The notes under the pieces are model-generated. The model was not told the DNA's origin. It ran no database searches and saw nothing but the letters and a program-made list of their open reading frames with translations. From positions 1 through 64,000 of the forward strand of contig NZ_JAIHON010000001.1 of NCBI RefSeq assembly GCF_021173675.1: a stretch of 64,000 nucleotides of DNA, in the 5' to 3' direction. The position numbers were made by a program, and so were the translations under genes. Shown here piece by piece: positions 50,254 to 59,557 of this stretch (positions are counted from its first letter, which is position 1; every line of letters starts with the position of its first letter). The stretch comes from Streptomyces lincolnensis. GTDB taxonomy: Bacteria > Actinomycetota > Actinomycetes > Streptomycetales > Streptomycetaceae.

Positions 50254-51998
50254 GCGATCCTGCCCTCGGTCCGTGCGATGCTGGGTGTGCTCTCGATGAG
50301 TTTCTTGGTGTACGCGTGCCGGGGCCTGTAGAAGATGTCCTCGACCGAGCCCTCCTCCACGATCCGGCCCTGTTCCATCACGATGGCGCGGTCGCAGGTG
50401 TCGGCCACCACTCCGAGGTCGTGGGTGATCAGGATGATCGCCATGCCGTGCTCGTCGCGCAGCGACCGGAGCAGGTCCAGGATGCCGGCCTGCACGGTCA
50501 CGTCCAGTGCGGTGGTGGGTTCGTCGGCGATCAGCACCTTCGGCGACCCGGCCAGCGCCATGGCGATGACGATCCGCTGGAGCATGCCGCCGGACAGCTC
50601 GTGCGGGTGCCGGCGCGCGACGTCGTCCGGATCCCGCAGGTGGACGCTGGTCAGCAGCTCGCGGATCCGTTCCCTGACGGCGTCCTTCCTGCCCGACACG
50701 GCAGCGGTACGGCGGATGACCTCGGCCAACTGGGAACCGATGGTGAAGTACGGGTCGAGTGCCAGCATGGGTTCCTGCGACACGAGGGCGATCTCGCTGC
50801 CACGGATGCGCTGCAGCTCCCGCTCCGGCAGGCCGCTGAGCCGGGTGTCGGCCAGCCAGGCCGCGCCGCTCGTCACGGCTCCGTTGGGTGGGAGGAGTCC
50901 GAGCAGGGACAGGCCCGTCACGGTCTTTCCGCTGCCGGATTCGCCCACGAGACCGAAGATCTCACCGGGGCGGACCGAGAAGCTGATGGAGTCGACGACG
51001 GTGCGTGGCCCGTGCGCGGTGGCGAAGGCGATCGAGTAGTCGCGCACGGCGAGGACCGCTCCGTCCGACGGCTTGGCCGCGTTCTCGGGGGCCGTTGCGG
51101 GAACCGGCCGCCGCAACCGGCCACCGGTTGCCTGCCGGCGGTCCTGTTCGAGGTCGCGCAGGCCGTCGCCGACCAGCCCGAAGGACAGGGACATGAGGCC
51201 GATCAGGCCACCGGAGACGAACAGCAGGTAGGGGTCCTGCTGCATGATCTGCGCGGCGTCTCCGACCATGCCGCCCCAGCTCGGGGCGGGCGCCGGAGTG
51301 GCCAGGCCGAGGAACCCGAGGCCGGTCTGGATGGCGAGGGCGTTGCCCGAGAAGAGGAAGACCGGGACCAGCAACTGCCCTGTCAGTCTGGGCAGGATGT
51401 GCCGGGCCATGATCCGCGCCGGGCCGAGCCCGGACACCCTGGCGGCGTCCACGAACAGTTCCTCGCGCAGCGCGATGCATGAGCTGCGGATGATCCGGGC
51501 GAGGCCCGCGGAGGCGAAGAAGCCGATCGTGAGCATGGCGGCGGCATTGCTCTGGTAGAAGATCGCGAGGACGGCGAGCGTGATGATGACCGCGGGAACC
51601 GAGAGCATGACGTCCAGCACGGCGACGATGACCCGGTCGGTCCAGCCGCGCAGGTAGCCGGCGAGCATGCCCAGCGACATGCCGAAGAAGGCGTAGACGA
51701 GTACGGCGAGCCCCACCCCGATCAGGGTCGGCCGTCCGCCGTACAGCAGCCGGCTGAGCACGTCGCGGCCGAGGGCGTCGGTGCCCAGCGGATGGTTCGC
51801 CGACGGACCGGACAGCGTGTGGAGCAGGTCCTGTGCCAGCGGTGGGTGCGGTGCCAGGAGGGGGGCGAAGATCACGGCGACGCTGATCCCGACGACCACG
51901 ACGAGCGCCGCGGCGGGGACGGGGCGGCGCCAGATCCCGGCGAAGGGGTTGATCCTCGGCCGCGATCGCGCCTTCGGGGGCGCCTCGACAGTGGTCAT
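50250..51998 (-). CDS. Fused Opp/Dpp-type permease and ATPase (DppC-DppD fusion)
   Basis: A 582-aa fusion. Residues 1-290 form a DppC-like permease (six helices; EAA-loop ELFVDAARVSGLGPARIMARHILP). Residues 310-575 form an OppD-like ATPase with Walker A GESGSGKT, signature ELSGGMLQRIVIAMA, Walker B LIADEPTTALDVT and H-loop THDLGVV. The ATG at 51998 overlaps the DppB-like stop (ATGA). The frame is open further upstream, but that sequence is the shadow of the previous gene. Such fusions are known in actinobacteria. Confidence 0.92.
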   Translation of the reverse strand: MTTVEAPPKARSRPRINPFAGIWRRPVPAAALVVVVGISVAVIFAPLLAPHPPLAQDLLHTLSGPSANHPLGTDALGRDVLSRLLYGGRPTLIGVGLAVLVYAFFGMSLGMLAGYLRGWTDRVIVAVLDVMLSVPAVIITLAVLAIFYQSNAAAMLTIGFFASAGLARIIRSSCIALREELFVDAARVSGLGPARIMARHILPRLTGQLLVPVFLFSGNALAIQTGLGFLGLATPAPAPSWGGMVGDAAQIMQQDPYLLFVSGGLIGLMSLSFGLVGDGLRDLEQDRRQATGGRLRRPVPATAPENAAKPSDGAVLAVRDYSIAFATAHGPRTVVDSISFSVRPGEIFGLVGESGSGKTVTGLSLLGLLPPNGAVTSGAAWLADTRLSGLPERELQRIRGSEIALVSQEPMLALDPYFTIGSQLAEVIRRTAAVSGRKDAVRERIRELLTSVHLRDPDDVARRHPHELSGGMLQRIVIAMALAGSPKVLIADEPTTALDVTVQAGILDLLRSLRDEHGMAIILITHDLGVVADTCDRAIVMEQGRIVEEGSVEDIFYRPRHAYTKKLIESTPSIARTEGRIA

Positions 51999-52936
51999 TC
52001 CGTACGCACCTTCGGGTTGAGGAGGCTGTAGAGGACGTCGACGAGAAGGTTCACCACGATGACCATGACCGTGAAGGTGATGGTGAGGCCCTGGACGACC
52101 GGCAGATCGTGCTGGTTGGTCGCGTCCACGACCGTGGTGCCCAGACCGGGCAGAGTGAAGACGTTCTCGATGAGGATCGTGCCGGGGATGAACGTGATCA
52201 TCATGAGGCCGATCGTGGTCACCACCGGCAGTCCACAGGCCCGCAGCGCGTGCTTCCAGATGATCGACGTGGGTCCGATGCCGGAGGCCCGCAGCGTTCT
52301 GATGTGGTCGAGGGCGAGGGTGGACATCATCGCGTCGCGCGTGACCTTGGAAATGAAGGCGACTCCGCCGATCGAGAGGGATATCACGGGCAGGACGAGG
52401 CCGGCCGCCCACTCCCCCGGCGACTCGGCGAACGGGGTGTACCCGGTGGCGGGGAAGAAGGCGAACTTGACGGCGAACACGGCGACCAGCAGCAGCGCGA
52501 TCCAGAAGTTGGGCACCGCGCTGCCGAGCAGGGACACGATGTCGAACAGCCGGCGACTGAACCGGCCGCGCGTCGCGCTGTACACGCCGAGCACGACGCC
52601 GACCAGGCTCGCGAGCACGGTCCCCCCGATCACCAGCGCCAGGGTGACCGGCAGACGTTGCCCGATCAGCCCCAGCACGGATTCGCCGCTGAACAGCGAG
52701 CTGCCGAGGTCACCCTGCAGAAGGTCTCGGAGGTAGAGCCAGTACTGCACGGCGACCGGCTGGTCGAGATGCATGGCGGCCTGCAGCGCGTCGTACTGCT
52801 CCTGCGTCGCGTTGATGCCGAGCACCGTTCGTGCCGGGTCTCCCGGCACGAACGACTCCAGGACGAAGGTGATCGCCGAGACGACGACGAGGAGCGGGAC
52901 GGACAGCGCCAGCCTGCGGAGAATGATGGGAAGCAT
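51995..52936 (-). CDS. Opp/Dpp-type ABC transporter permease (DppB-like)
   Basis: A 313-aa permease with six helices. The N-terminal MLPIILRRLALSVPLLVVVSAITFVL and FVPGDPARTVLG are typical of DppB/OppB. The EAA loop is HIRTLRASGIGPTSIIWKHAL and the end TILIENVFTLPGLG is conserved. It is followed by the fused permease-ATPase (four-base overlap) and preceded by the binding protein after 9 bp. It forms the transmembrane channel together with the DppC half. Confidence 0.94.
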   Translation of the reverse strand: MLPIILRRLALSVPLLVVVSAITFVLESFVPGDPARTVLGINATQEQYDALQAAMHLDQPVAVQYWLYLRDLLQGDLGSSLFSGESVLGLIGQRLPVTLALVIGGTVLASLVGVVLGVYSATRGRFSRRLFDIVSLLGSAVPNFWIALLLVAVFAVKFAFFPATGYTPFAESPGEWAAGLVLPVISLSIGGVAFISKVTRDAMMSTLALDHIRTLRASGIGPTSIIWKHALRACGLPVVTTIGLMMITFIPGTILIENVFTLPGLGTTVVDATNQHDLPVVQGLTITFTVMVIVVNLLVDVLYSLLNPKVRTE

Positions 52937-52945
52937 CGGCCCTCG

Positions 52946-54502
52946 TCAGCGGGTTGTCCACGTGGTGTTGGAGGTCAGCTGGGCGCCGCCCTCCGGGAAC
53001 TTCACCCCGCGCAGCTTGGTGTTGTACATGGCGATCGTGTCGGTACCCGACACCGGCAGGGCGAGCGCCTTCCGCACGATGACGTCGGTGAGATCCTTCG
53101 ACGCCGCCTCGCTGGACTTCGGGTCCGCGGCGGCGAGCCGGGCGTACGCGGCGTCGACGTCCGGGTCGGCCACACCGAAGACGTTCATGATGCCCGTCTT
53201 GGTGAAACCCGCCTGCTGGGCGTAGAAGTTGGCCTCGCCACCCGTGCCGGGCGAGAGGACAGTGGCGGCGTACTTCTTCGTCAGCAGGTCGTTGATCCAG
53301 CCGCCGAAGTTCGTGGCGGCCCGCAGCTTCAGCTCGACGCCCACCTTGGCCAACTGGTCCTGCACGGCCTGGAGCATCTTGGTCGTCGAGGGGTCGAACG
53401 ACCCGTAGTTGACCGGGATGGTCAGTCCCTTGGCGTATCCCGCCGCCTTCAGCAACTGCTTGGCCTTGGCCGGGTCGTAGGGGTACATCTTCTCGGCTTC
53501 GGAGCTGTAGCCGTCGTAACCGGGCATCTGCGGCTGCGAAATGGGGGTTCCGTAGTCTCCGTAGACCGCCTTCGTGATCGCGGAACGGTCGACGGCGAAG
53601 TTCAGCGCCTGCCGGACCCGCTTATCACCCAGTCCCTTGACGACAGTGCCCTCGCGGTCCAGGAGAAACAGGCCCGCCCAGGTGGTGGGCTTCTTGAGCG
53701 TGGTGAGCGACTTGGTGCCCTCGATGGTCGGCGCCACGTCCGGAGTGCCGTACATGAGGTCGATCTGGCCCGACTTCAGGGCCTGCACCTGCGAGTTGAC
53801 GTTCGGCATCACGCGAACGGTGATCTTCTTGAAGTGGACGGCGTTCTGGTCGTAGAAATTCTTGTTCGGGACGTAGACGTAGTGGTCACCGGAGACCGAC
53901 TGCTGGGCGCTGTACACGTACGGCCCGGCACCGAAGGTCGCGGACGCCAGCTTCTTCGGGGCCTTCAGCCCGGCCGGGCTGATGATGGCGCCGCCCATGT
54001 ACGCGGGCGTGAACAGGGTGCCCATGTCGGGGTTCGGTATCGGGCTGCTGACCACCACGGTCGAAGTGTCCGGCGTGGAGAAGGTCAGGGGGCGGAAGTA
54101 GGCGACGGTCGGTCCGCTGCCCTTCTGGAAGTACTTGAACGAGTTGACGACGTCGGCGGCGGTGATCGGCGTGCCGTCGGCGAACTTCGCGCCCTTGCGC
54201 AGGTGGAGCTCGAACTTGGTGTTCCCTTTGCCGATATAGCCCCACTTGTCGGCCAGTCCGGCCCCCAGCGTGCCGTCGGCCTTGCGGGTCAGCAGCGTCG
54301 CGTACGCGGGGTCCATGTAGTTCAGGAAGGGCCCGACGGCGACCTGGGCGGGGTCCAGGCTGTTCGGCGCCGAGGACAGGGCGATGGTCAGGGTGTCCGA
54401 TCCGGCACCGCCGGCGCCGTTGCCCTGACCGCCGCCGCAGGCGGCAAGGGCAAGTGATGCCGCCACGCCGAGCGAGGCTTGGAGGACGGTTCTTCTCTTC
54501 AT
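52946..54502 (-). CDS. Solute-binding lipoprotein of the Opp-type ABC transporter
   Basis: A 518-aa family 5 extracellular solute-binding protein. The N terminus MKRRTVLQASLGVAASLALAAC is a lipoprotein signal with an LAAC lipobox (Cys22), and a double Arg-type start is absent. The SBP core includes LTIALSSAPNSLDPAQVAVG, DKWGYIGKGNTKFELHLRKGAKFADGTPITAADVVNSF and QALNFAVDRSAITKAVYGD. The ATG at 54502 has GGAG upstream. It is the first gene of the importer operon. Context (GH78, GH3, LacI) suggests an oligosaccharide or glycoside ligand, though the family also binds peptides. Confidence 0.92.
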   Translation of the reverse strand: MKRRTVLQASLGVAASLALAACGGGQGNGAGGAGSDTLTIALSSAPNSLDPAQVAVGPFLNYMDPAYATLLTRKADGTLGAGLADKWGYIGKGNTKFELHLRKGAKFADGTPITAADVVNSFKYFQKGSGPTVAYFRPLTFSTPDTSTVVVSSPIPNPDMGTLFTPAYMGGAIISPAGLKAPKKLASATFGAGPYVYSAQQSVSGDHYVYVPNKNFYDQNAVHFKKITVRVMPNVNSQVQALKSGQIDLMYGTPDVAPTIEGTKSLTTLKKPTTWAGLFLLDREGTVVKGLGDKRVRQALNFAVDRSAITKAVYGDYGTPISQPQMPGYDGYSSEAEKMYPYDPAKAKQLLKAAGYAKGLTIPVNYGSFDPSTTKMLQAVQDQLAKVGVELKLRAATNFGGWINDLLTKKYAATVLSPGTGGEANFYAQQAGFTKTGIMNVFGVADPDVDAAYARLAAADPKSSEAASKDLTDVIVRKALALPVSGTDTIAMYNTKLRGVKFPEGGAQLTSNTTWTTR

Positions 54503-54679
54503 CGAGGTCTCCGTAAGGTCGGGAGGGCTGGAGAGGACGGGGTTGGGAAGGGCGTGCGGGGAGCACGGGGCGATACGACTGGGTCGCAATCGAGCTGTCG
54601 AGGTGGGACGAGCCGGGCGGCGGCGTGAACTGTGCGGCCGCTACGAACGAGCGGAATCAGGAGGATCCGCCGACCTCGT

Positions 54680-54740
54680 CACTTACACCTTTAAGCGAGT
54701 GCCCGTAAACTAACTGTGTCGCCTTCGTTGCGCAAGAGGT
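54680..54740 (+). promoter_or_regulatory. LacI-type operator and leader, copy 2 (without a downstream regulator gene)
   Basis: CACTTACACCTTTAAGCG (54680-54697) is the best match in the window to the ideal palindrome CACTTAAACGTTTAAGTG (15 of 18 bases). GTAAACTAAC (54705-54714) and CAAGAGGT (54733-54740) follow. On the other side, 178 bp away, begins the solute-binding protein gene. No LacI gene starts after it on this strand. Confidence 0.7.
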
Positions 54741-54826
54741 TCACGGAAGACCGTCGCGGCGACAGCGTGAAGCGGGCAGTAGGAGTGCCGGGGGCGGTCG
54801 GTGCACTGCTGCGGCGGCCGAACCGG

Positions 54827-55834
54827 TCAGGCCGACACCCGAACGAGAACCCGAAGCGGGTCCTGGATGGGATCGGCGCAGACCTGCGCCCCGTCGAGGG
54901 TGTCGACGATACGGCGGGCCAGGCCCCGCGCGATGACCTCGGTGTCGCGGACGATGGTGGTGAGCGGCGGCTGGGCCAGCGCCGCGCCGCGGATGTCGTC
55001 GACGCCGATCACGGCGAGATCCCGGGGGGCCCGCAGCCCCAGCGACCGCAGGGCCGCCAGAACAGCCAGGGCAACATCGTCGTTGAACGCACACACGCCC
55101 GTCACCGGCGGATCGGCGGCGAGCCACGCCTTCACCGCTTCGACGGCACCGTCCGGATCGACAGGGACGGTCCAGACATCCGGCTCCGGGAGGCCGAGTT
55201 CAGCGCACACCTTGCGCACACCGTCCAGCCGAGGCCGGGCCAGGACACCGAGCCTCGCCAGGTCCGGGTAGGCATAGCCGAGCCGGCGGTGCACATGGCC
55301 GAGGTGGCGGGCCTGCAATGCTCCGATCGGTTCCTCCGGCACGAGGGGAGACCGAAGCCCGTCCCGTACCGAGCCGTGCACTGCCATGACGACCTCGATT
55401 CCCGCCGCCCGCATGGCGTCGGCTTCGACCTCGGAGAGAGCGTCCAGCGCCAGAACCGCTGCGGGCGTCAAGGCCTTCCAGACCTCCAGCAGGGGGCGGG
55501 CGGGGTGAGCCGCCGAGTGCACGAGAAACGTGAGCTCGTGCTGGGCCAAGGCATCGGTCAGTTGCTGGACGAGCCGGCCGAGGACGTGCTCGATCGGCCA
55601 GTCGGGCAGCAGGCCAAGCACGATGTCCGAACGCCCTCTGCGCAGCGAGCGCGCCGCGGCCAACGGCGCGTAGCCGAGCCGGGCGGCCGCTTCCCGCACG
55701 CGCTGCCGCGTAGCCTCCGGGATCTTCTGGTGAGCGGCGTCGTTGAGCACGTAACTCACCGTCGCGCGGGAGACCTTGGCCTCGCGCGCGACATCCGCGC
55801 TGGTCACACGTCTTCGGCCGAACCTTCCGGTCAT
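54827..55834 (-). CDS. LacI family transcriptional regulator (paralogue 2)
   Basis: A 335-aa regulator with the HTH VTSADVAREAKVSRATVSYVLN and hinge region (residues 10-55), followed by a sensor domain nearly block-by-block the same as paralogue 1 (DWPIEHVLGRL, DPPVTGVCAFND, LAVIGVDDI, AQPPLTT). AGGAGGGG lies before the ATG. It diverges from the hydrolase-rhamnosidase-glucosidase operon. The two paralogues keep the same recognition helix, so they probably bind the same operators. They differ at scattered sensor-domain positions, which may alter effector choice. Confidence 0.93.
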   Translation of the reverse strand: MTGRFGRRRVTSADVAREAKVSRATVSYVLNDAAHQKIPEATRQRVREAAARLGYAPLAAARSLRRGRSDIVLGLLPDWPIEHVLGRLVQQLTDALAQHELTFLVHSAAHPARPLLEVWKALTPAAVLALDALSEVEADAMRAAGIEVVMAVHGSVRDGLRSPLVPEEPIGALQARHLGHVHRRLGYAYPDLARLGVLARPRLDGVRKVCAELGLPEPDVWTVPVDPDGAVEAVKAWLAADPPVTGVCAFNDDVALAVLAALRSLGLRAPRDLAVIGVDDIRGAALAQPPLTTIVRDTEVIARGLARRIVDTLDGAQVCADPIQDPLRVLVRVSA

Positions 55835-55851
55835 GTATCCCCTCCTGACAG

Positions 55852-55915
55852 ACCTCTTGCCAAAGCCCGGCGGCTGCGGCTAGCTTTCCGCACAGCTTAC
55901 CTACACGTTTAAGTG
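55852..55915 (-). promoter_or_regulatory. LacI-type operator and leader, copy 3
   Basis: On the minus strand: CACTTAAACGTGTAGGTA (55915-55898), GGAAAGCTAGCC (55889-55878), CAAGAGGT (55859-55852), then the LacI paralogue 2 start at 55834. The last two boxes and the bases between match copy 1 at 30 of 38 positions by eye. On the plus strand the same DNA is the promoter of the glycosidase operon. Confidence 0.7.
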
Positions 55916-56038
55916 ACGCGACGCGATCGAATGACGCCGCTTATCTCCGAGTCGCCGGTGCTGACCGAGGTGAGGCGCAACCACAGCACGACGACCGCCG
56001 CACACGCCCACACTCGACACATCCCGAAAGGCATCCGC

Positions 56039-56815
56039 GTGATCCGCCATCACGACTTCCGCTACACCGGCATGACGCTGCGCTCCACGCTGCACATCCC
56101 CAAAGGCCCGACGGGAACCCGTCGGCCCACAGTGGTGTTCGTGCACGGCTTCACCTCCAACCGGCTCGAACTGCCGAACTTCGTCGCCATGTCCCGGCTG
56201 CTGGCGGACCACGGCATCGCCTCGGTCCGGTTCGACCTCTCGGGCCACGGGGAGAGCGACGGCGACTTCTTCGACGTGACCCTCACCGGTGAGATCGCCG
56301 AGACCCGCGCGGTGCTCCAGGCAGCCCGGACCTTCGACTTCGTCGACCCCGAGCGGATCGGCCTGGTCGGTATGAGCATGGGAGGTGTGGTCGCGGGCAT
56401 CGTCGCCGCCGAGGAACCGGGGATCGGCGCGCTGTGCCTGTGGTCCCCGGCCGCCGTCGCCCCCTTCGAGATCGGTGGCGGACACCTCAAGGGCCGCAGC
56501 CTCGCGGTCGAGATCGAGCAGAAGGGCTACTTCGACGCCGACGGCCACCGGATGAGCCCCGCGCTCGTGGCAGACATCGCCGGTCTCGACGTGTACGGGC
56601 GCTCCGCGCCCTACCGCGGCCCCGTCCACATCCTGCACGGGGACAAAGACGACATCGCCCCCCTCGCCTATGTACGCCGCTACCTGGACCACTACGACGG
56701 CAACGCGGAACTCGAGATCATCGAGGGCGCGGACCACGCCTGGGGCACAGTCCCGCACCGCACCACGCTGCACCAGTCCACGCTGCGCTTCCTCGAAAGG
56801 CACCTGAAGTCATGA
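56039..56815 (+). CDS. Alpha/beta hydrolase (acyl esterase-like)
   Basis: A 258-aa hydrolase with oxyanion HGFTSNRLE, nucleophile Ser113 (GLVGMSMGGVVAG), acid Asp in HGDKDDIAP (about residue 205) and His in EGADHAWG (about residue 240). The GTG at 56039 with GAAAGG seven bases upstream is chosen; frames from 55913 or 55931 add a low-quality stretch that overlaps the operator. Its TGA overlaps the rhamnosidase ATG. It may remove acyl or feruloyl groups from imported glycosides, as it is coupled to the rhamnosidase. Confidence 0.85.
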   Translation: MIRHHDFRYTGMTLRSTLHIPKGPTGTRRPTVVFVHGFTSNRLELPNFVAMSRLLADHGIASVRFDLSGHGESDGDFFDVTLTGEIAETRAVLQAARTFDFVDPERIGLVGMSMGGVVAGIVAAEEPGIGALCLWSPAAVAPFEIGGGHLKGRSLAVEIEQKGYFDADGHRMSPALVADIAGLDVYGRSAPYRGPVHILHGDKDDIAPLAYVRRYLDHYDGNAELEIIEGADHAWGTVPHRTTLHQSTLRFLERHLKS

Positions 56816-59454
56816 CGACGCCGAGCTCCGAGGCACACCGCACGGCGGACACCGCGACGACGGTCACCGGGCTGCGTACCGCGGACGACTCCGGTCTCGT
56901 CGCCACCCCGTATCCCGAACCCCGTCTGTCGTGGTCATTGGCAAGCGACCGGCCGGACGTCCTGCAGCACGCCTACGAGGTCCAGGTGGCGACGGACCGC
57001 TCCTTCAGCGGTGCGAGCTCCAGCGGCGAGGTCGAGTCCGACGTGGTGACCGACCACCCGTGGCCGGCCGAACCGCTGCGCAGCCGCACGGTCCGGTACT
57101 GGCGGGTCCGGGTCCGTACCGACCTCGGCTGGACGGCATGGAGCGAGCCCGCCCGGGTGGAGGCAGCGCTGCTCGACGACATCGACTGGACGGCCCGTCC
57201 GGTGCATGTCCCCAGTGACCGGGGCCGCTCCTCCCCCGGCCCGGTGCCGCTGCTCCGCCGGGAGCTCGACCTCCCGGCGGAGCCGGTATCCGCACGCCTT
57301 TATGTGACCTCTCTGGGCGTCCACCGCACCGCCATCAACGGTCGGCCCGTCTCCGACGACCTGCTGGAGCCCGGCTGGACCAGCTACCCGAACCGGCTGC
57401 TCTACACCACCTACGACGTCACGAGCCTGCTCGCCCCCGGCCGGAACACCGTCTCCGCCGCCGTCGGTGACGGCTGGTATCGCGGCCATCTCACCTGGCA
57501 CAAGAACCGCAACGTCTATGGCGACACCTCCGCGCTGCTCGCCCAGCTCGAAGTCACGCTGGTCGACGGCAGCACCGTCACGATCGTCACCGACGACCAG
57601 TGGCGGGGCGGTTACGGTGATGTGCTGGCAGCGGACCTGTACGACGGCTGCGAACGCGACCTGCGGCGCGAGCCGCTCGGCTGGCGGTTGCCGGGCTTCG
57701 ACGACAGCGGCTGGGAGCAGGCCGCCGCGCTCCCCCTGCCCACCGGGCTGACGCAGCGCGCCCACCCGCCCGTACGGGTCGTGCAGGTCATCCGGCCGGA
57801 GCGACGCACACTGCCCGACGGCACGATCGCCGTCGACGCGGGCGAGAACATCACCGGCTGGCTCAGGCTCCGGATCAACGGCCCGGCCGGCAGCACGGTC
57901 AGCGTCAGGCACGCTGAGGTCCTCGACGGCGACGGCCGTCTGCTGACCAGCATCCTGCGTGGTGCACGCGCCACCGACCAGTACGCCCTGTCCGGCGGAC
58001 CGGCCGAAGTGGAGCCGGAATTCACCTTCCACGGCTTCCGGTACGCCGAGATCGACGCCTCTCCGGGCGTCACCGTCGAGCAGGTCGAGGTGGTCGTCGT
58101 GGCCAGCGACCTGCCCCGCATCGGTGAGTTCCACTGCTCCGACATCCGTGTGAACGCGCTGTACGCCAACGTTGTCCGCTCCCAGCGCGGCAACTTCCTG
58201 GCCGTCCCCACGGACTGCCCGCAACGTGACGAACGGCTCGGCTGGACCGGAGACATCATGGCCTTCGCTCCTACGGCGTGCGCGACGTTCGACAGCCGCT
58301 CCTTCCTCGACAGCTGGCTCACCGACCTCTCCATCGAGCAGCGACCGGACGGCGCGGTCCCGCTGGTGATTCCCGATGTGGACCTCGGTGAACTGCCGCC
58401 TATGGAGCTGCCGTTCGCCGGCACCGCCGCCGGCTGGGGCGACGCCGCCACCGTCGTACCCGCCGCTCTCTTCGACGCCTACGGCCGGCGCAGCCTGCTG
58501 GGCCGCCACTACGCGGCGATGCGCGCGTGGGTCGAGTTCACCGCCGGCCGGCTCGACGAGGACGGGACCTGGAGCGGGAACGCGCAACTCGGTGACTGGC
58601 TCGACCCGGCCGCACCCCCGGAGGACCCGGCGCGCGCCACGACCGACTCCGCCTACGTCGCCACCGCCTTCGTCGCGCACAGCGCCCGGCTGCTCGCCGA
58701 CGCCGCCCGGGTGCTGGGGCGTACCGACGACGCCGAACGGTACGCGGCCCTGCACCGGCGTACCGCCGACGCAGCCTGGCGGAAGTGGGGCGACCACGCC
58801 CGCACCACCCAGACCGGATGCGCGCTCGCGCTCGAGTTCGGTATCGCGCCCGCCGCCGAACGTGCCGCGGTCGGTGAGGCCCTCGCCTCCCTGGTGCGCG
58901 CCCATGGCGGACGCATCGCCACCGGCTTCCTCGGCACTCCCTTCGTACTGCCCGCACTCACCGGCACCGGCCACACGACCGAGGCGTATCAGCTCCTGCT
59001 CAACACCGAGTGTCCGGGCTGGCTCTACCAGGTCGAGCGCGGCGCCACCACCATGTGGGAGCGGTGGGACGCCATCCGCCCCGACGGCACCATCGACACC
59101 GAGAAGGCCGGCACGATGCTGTCGTTCAACCACTACGCCTACGGCGCCGTCGCCGCCTGGCTCTACCAGTCTGTCGCCGGGCTGCGGGCCGCCGCGCCCG
59201 GTTACCGCACCATCGAGATCGCTCCCCGCCCGGGAGGCACACTCACTTCGGCCGGCGCGTCGATTGCCACCCCGTACGGGACGGCGTCCGTCGCCTGGTC
59301 GATCAGTTCGGGCACTCTCACGGTGAACGCTGATCTGCCGCCCGGCACGAGCGGACGATTCCTGCCGCCCGAGGGCTGGTACTCCGCACAGACCGTCGGC
59401 GGCCTCGGGTCCGGAAGGCACCGCCTGGTCCTGCGTCCGGGCACCGGTTCGTGA
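56812..59454 (+). CDS. Alpha-L-rhamnosidase (GH78)
   Basis: An 880-aa enzyme. N-terminal fibronectin-like region (residues 15-110), Bac_rhamnosid N domains (130-410), the six-hairpin catalytic domain (430-770) and a C-terminal beta-sandwich. The general acid region is PTDCPQRDERLGWTGD (about residues 465-480). The second catalytic Glu lies in ATTMWERWD (about 748). It releases terminal L-rhamnose from glycosides such as flavonoid rutinosides or saponins. There is no signal peptide, so it acts inside the cell after import. The ATG at 56812 overlaps the hydrolase stop (ATGA). Confidence 0.93.
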   Translation: MTTPSSEAHRTADTATTVTGLRTADDSGLVATPYPEPRLSWSLASDRPDVLQHAYEVQVATDRSFSGASSSGEVESDVVTDHPWPAEPLRSRTVRYWRVRVRTDLGWTAWSEPARVEAALLDDIDWTARPVHVPSDRGRSSPGPVPLLRRELDLPAEPVSARLYVTSLGVHRTAINGRPVSDDLLEPGWTSYPNRLLYTTYDVTSLLAPGRNTVSAAVGDGWYRGHLTWHKNRNVYGDTSALLAQLEVTLVDGSTVTIVTDDQWRGGYGDVLAADLYDGCERDLRREPLGWRLPGFDDSGWEQAAALPLPTGLTQRAHPPVRVVQVIRPERRTLPDGTIAVDAGENITGWLRLRINGPAGSTVSVRHAEVLDGDGRLLTSILRGARATDQYALSGGPAEVEPEFTFHGFRYAEIDASPGVTVEQVEVVVVASDLPRIGEFHCSDIRVNALYANVVRSQRGNFLAVPTDCPQRDERLGWTGDIMAFAPTACATFDSRSFLDSWLTDLSIEQRPDGAVPLVIPDVDLGELPPMELPFAGTAAGWGDAATVVPAALFDAYGRRSLLGRHYAAMRAWVEFTAGRLDEDGTWSGNAQLGDWLDPAAPPEDPARATTDSAYVATAFVAHSARLLADAARVLGRTDDAERYAALHRRTADAAWRKWGDHARTTQTGCALALEFGIAPAAERAAVGEALASLVRAHGGRIATGFLGTPFVLPALTGTGHTTEAYQLLLNTECPGWLYQVERGATTMWERWDAIRPDGTIDTEKAGTMLSFNHYAYGAVAAWLYQSVAGLRAAAPGYRTIEIAPRPGGTLTSAGASIATPYGTASVAWSISSGTLTVNADLPPGTSGRFLPPEGWYSAQTVGGLGSGRHRLVLRPGTGS

Positions 59455-59557
59455 ACTCAGCCCCGCCCGTCACCCCACCCCGCCGGACGGCCTCGGTATC
59501 CGTCCGGTGCGCGACGGCGACCGTCCTTCACCCCTCACCCACCCAAGGATCCGCACC

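Noticed and set aside
52109-54457. 782-aa open frame on the plus strand
   Set aside because: Antisense shadow of the permease and solute-binding protein genes; no domain and no ribosome site.
56935-59421. 828-aa open frame on the minus strand
   Set aside because: Antisense shadow of the rhamnosidase gene, whose motifs and catalytic residues are clear on the plus strand.
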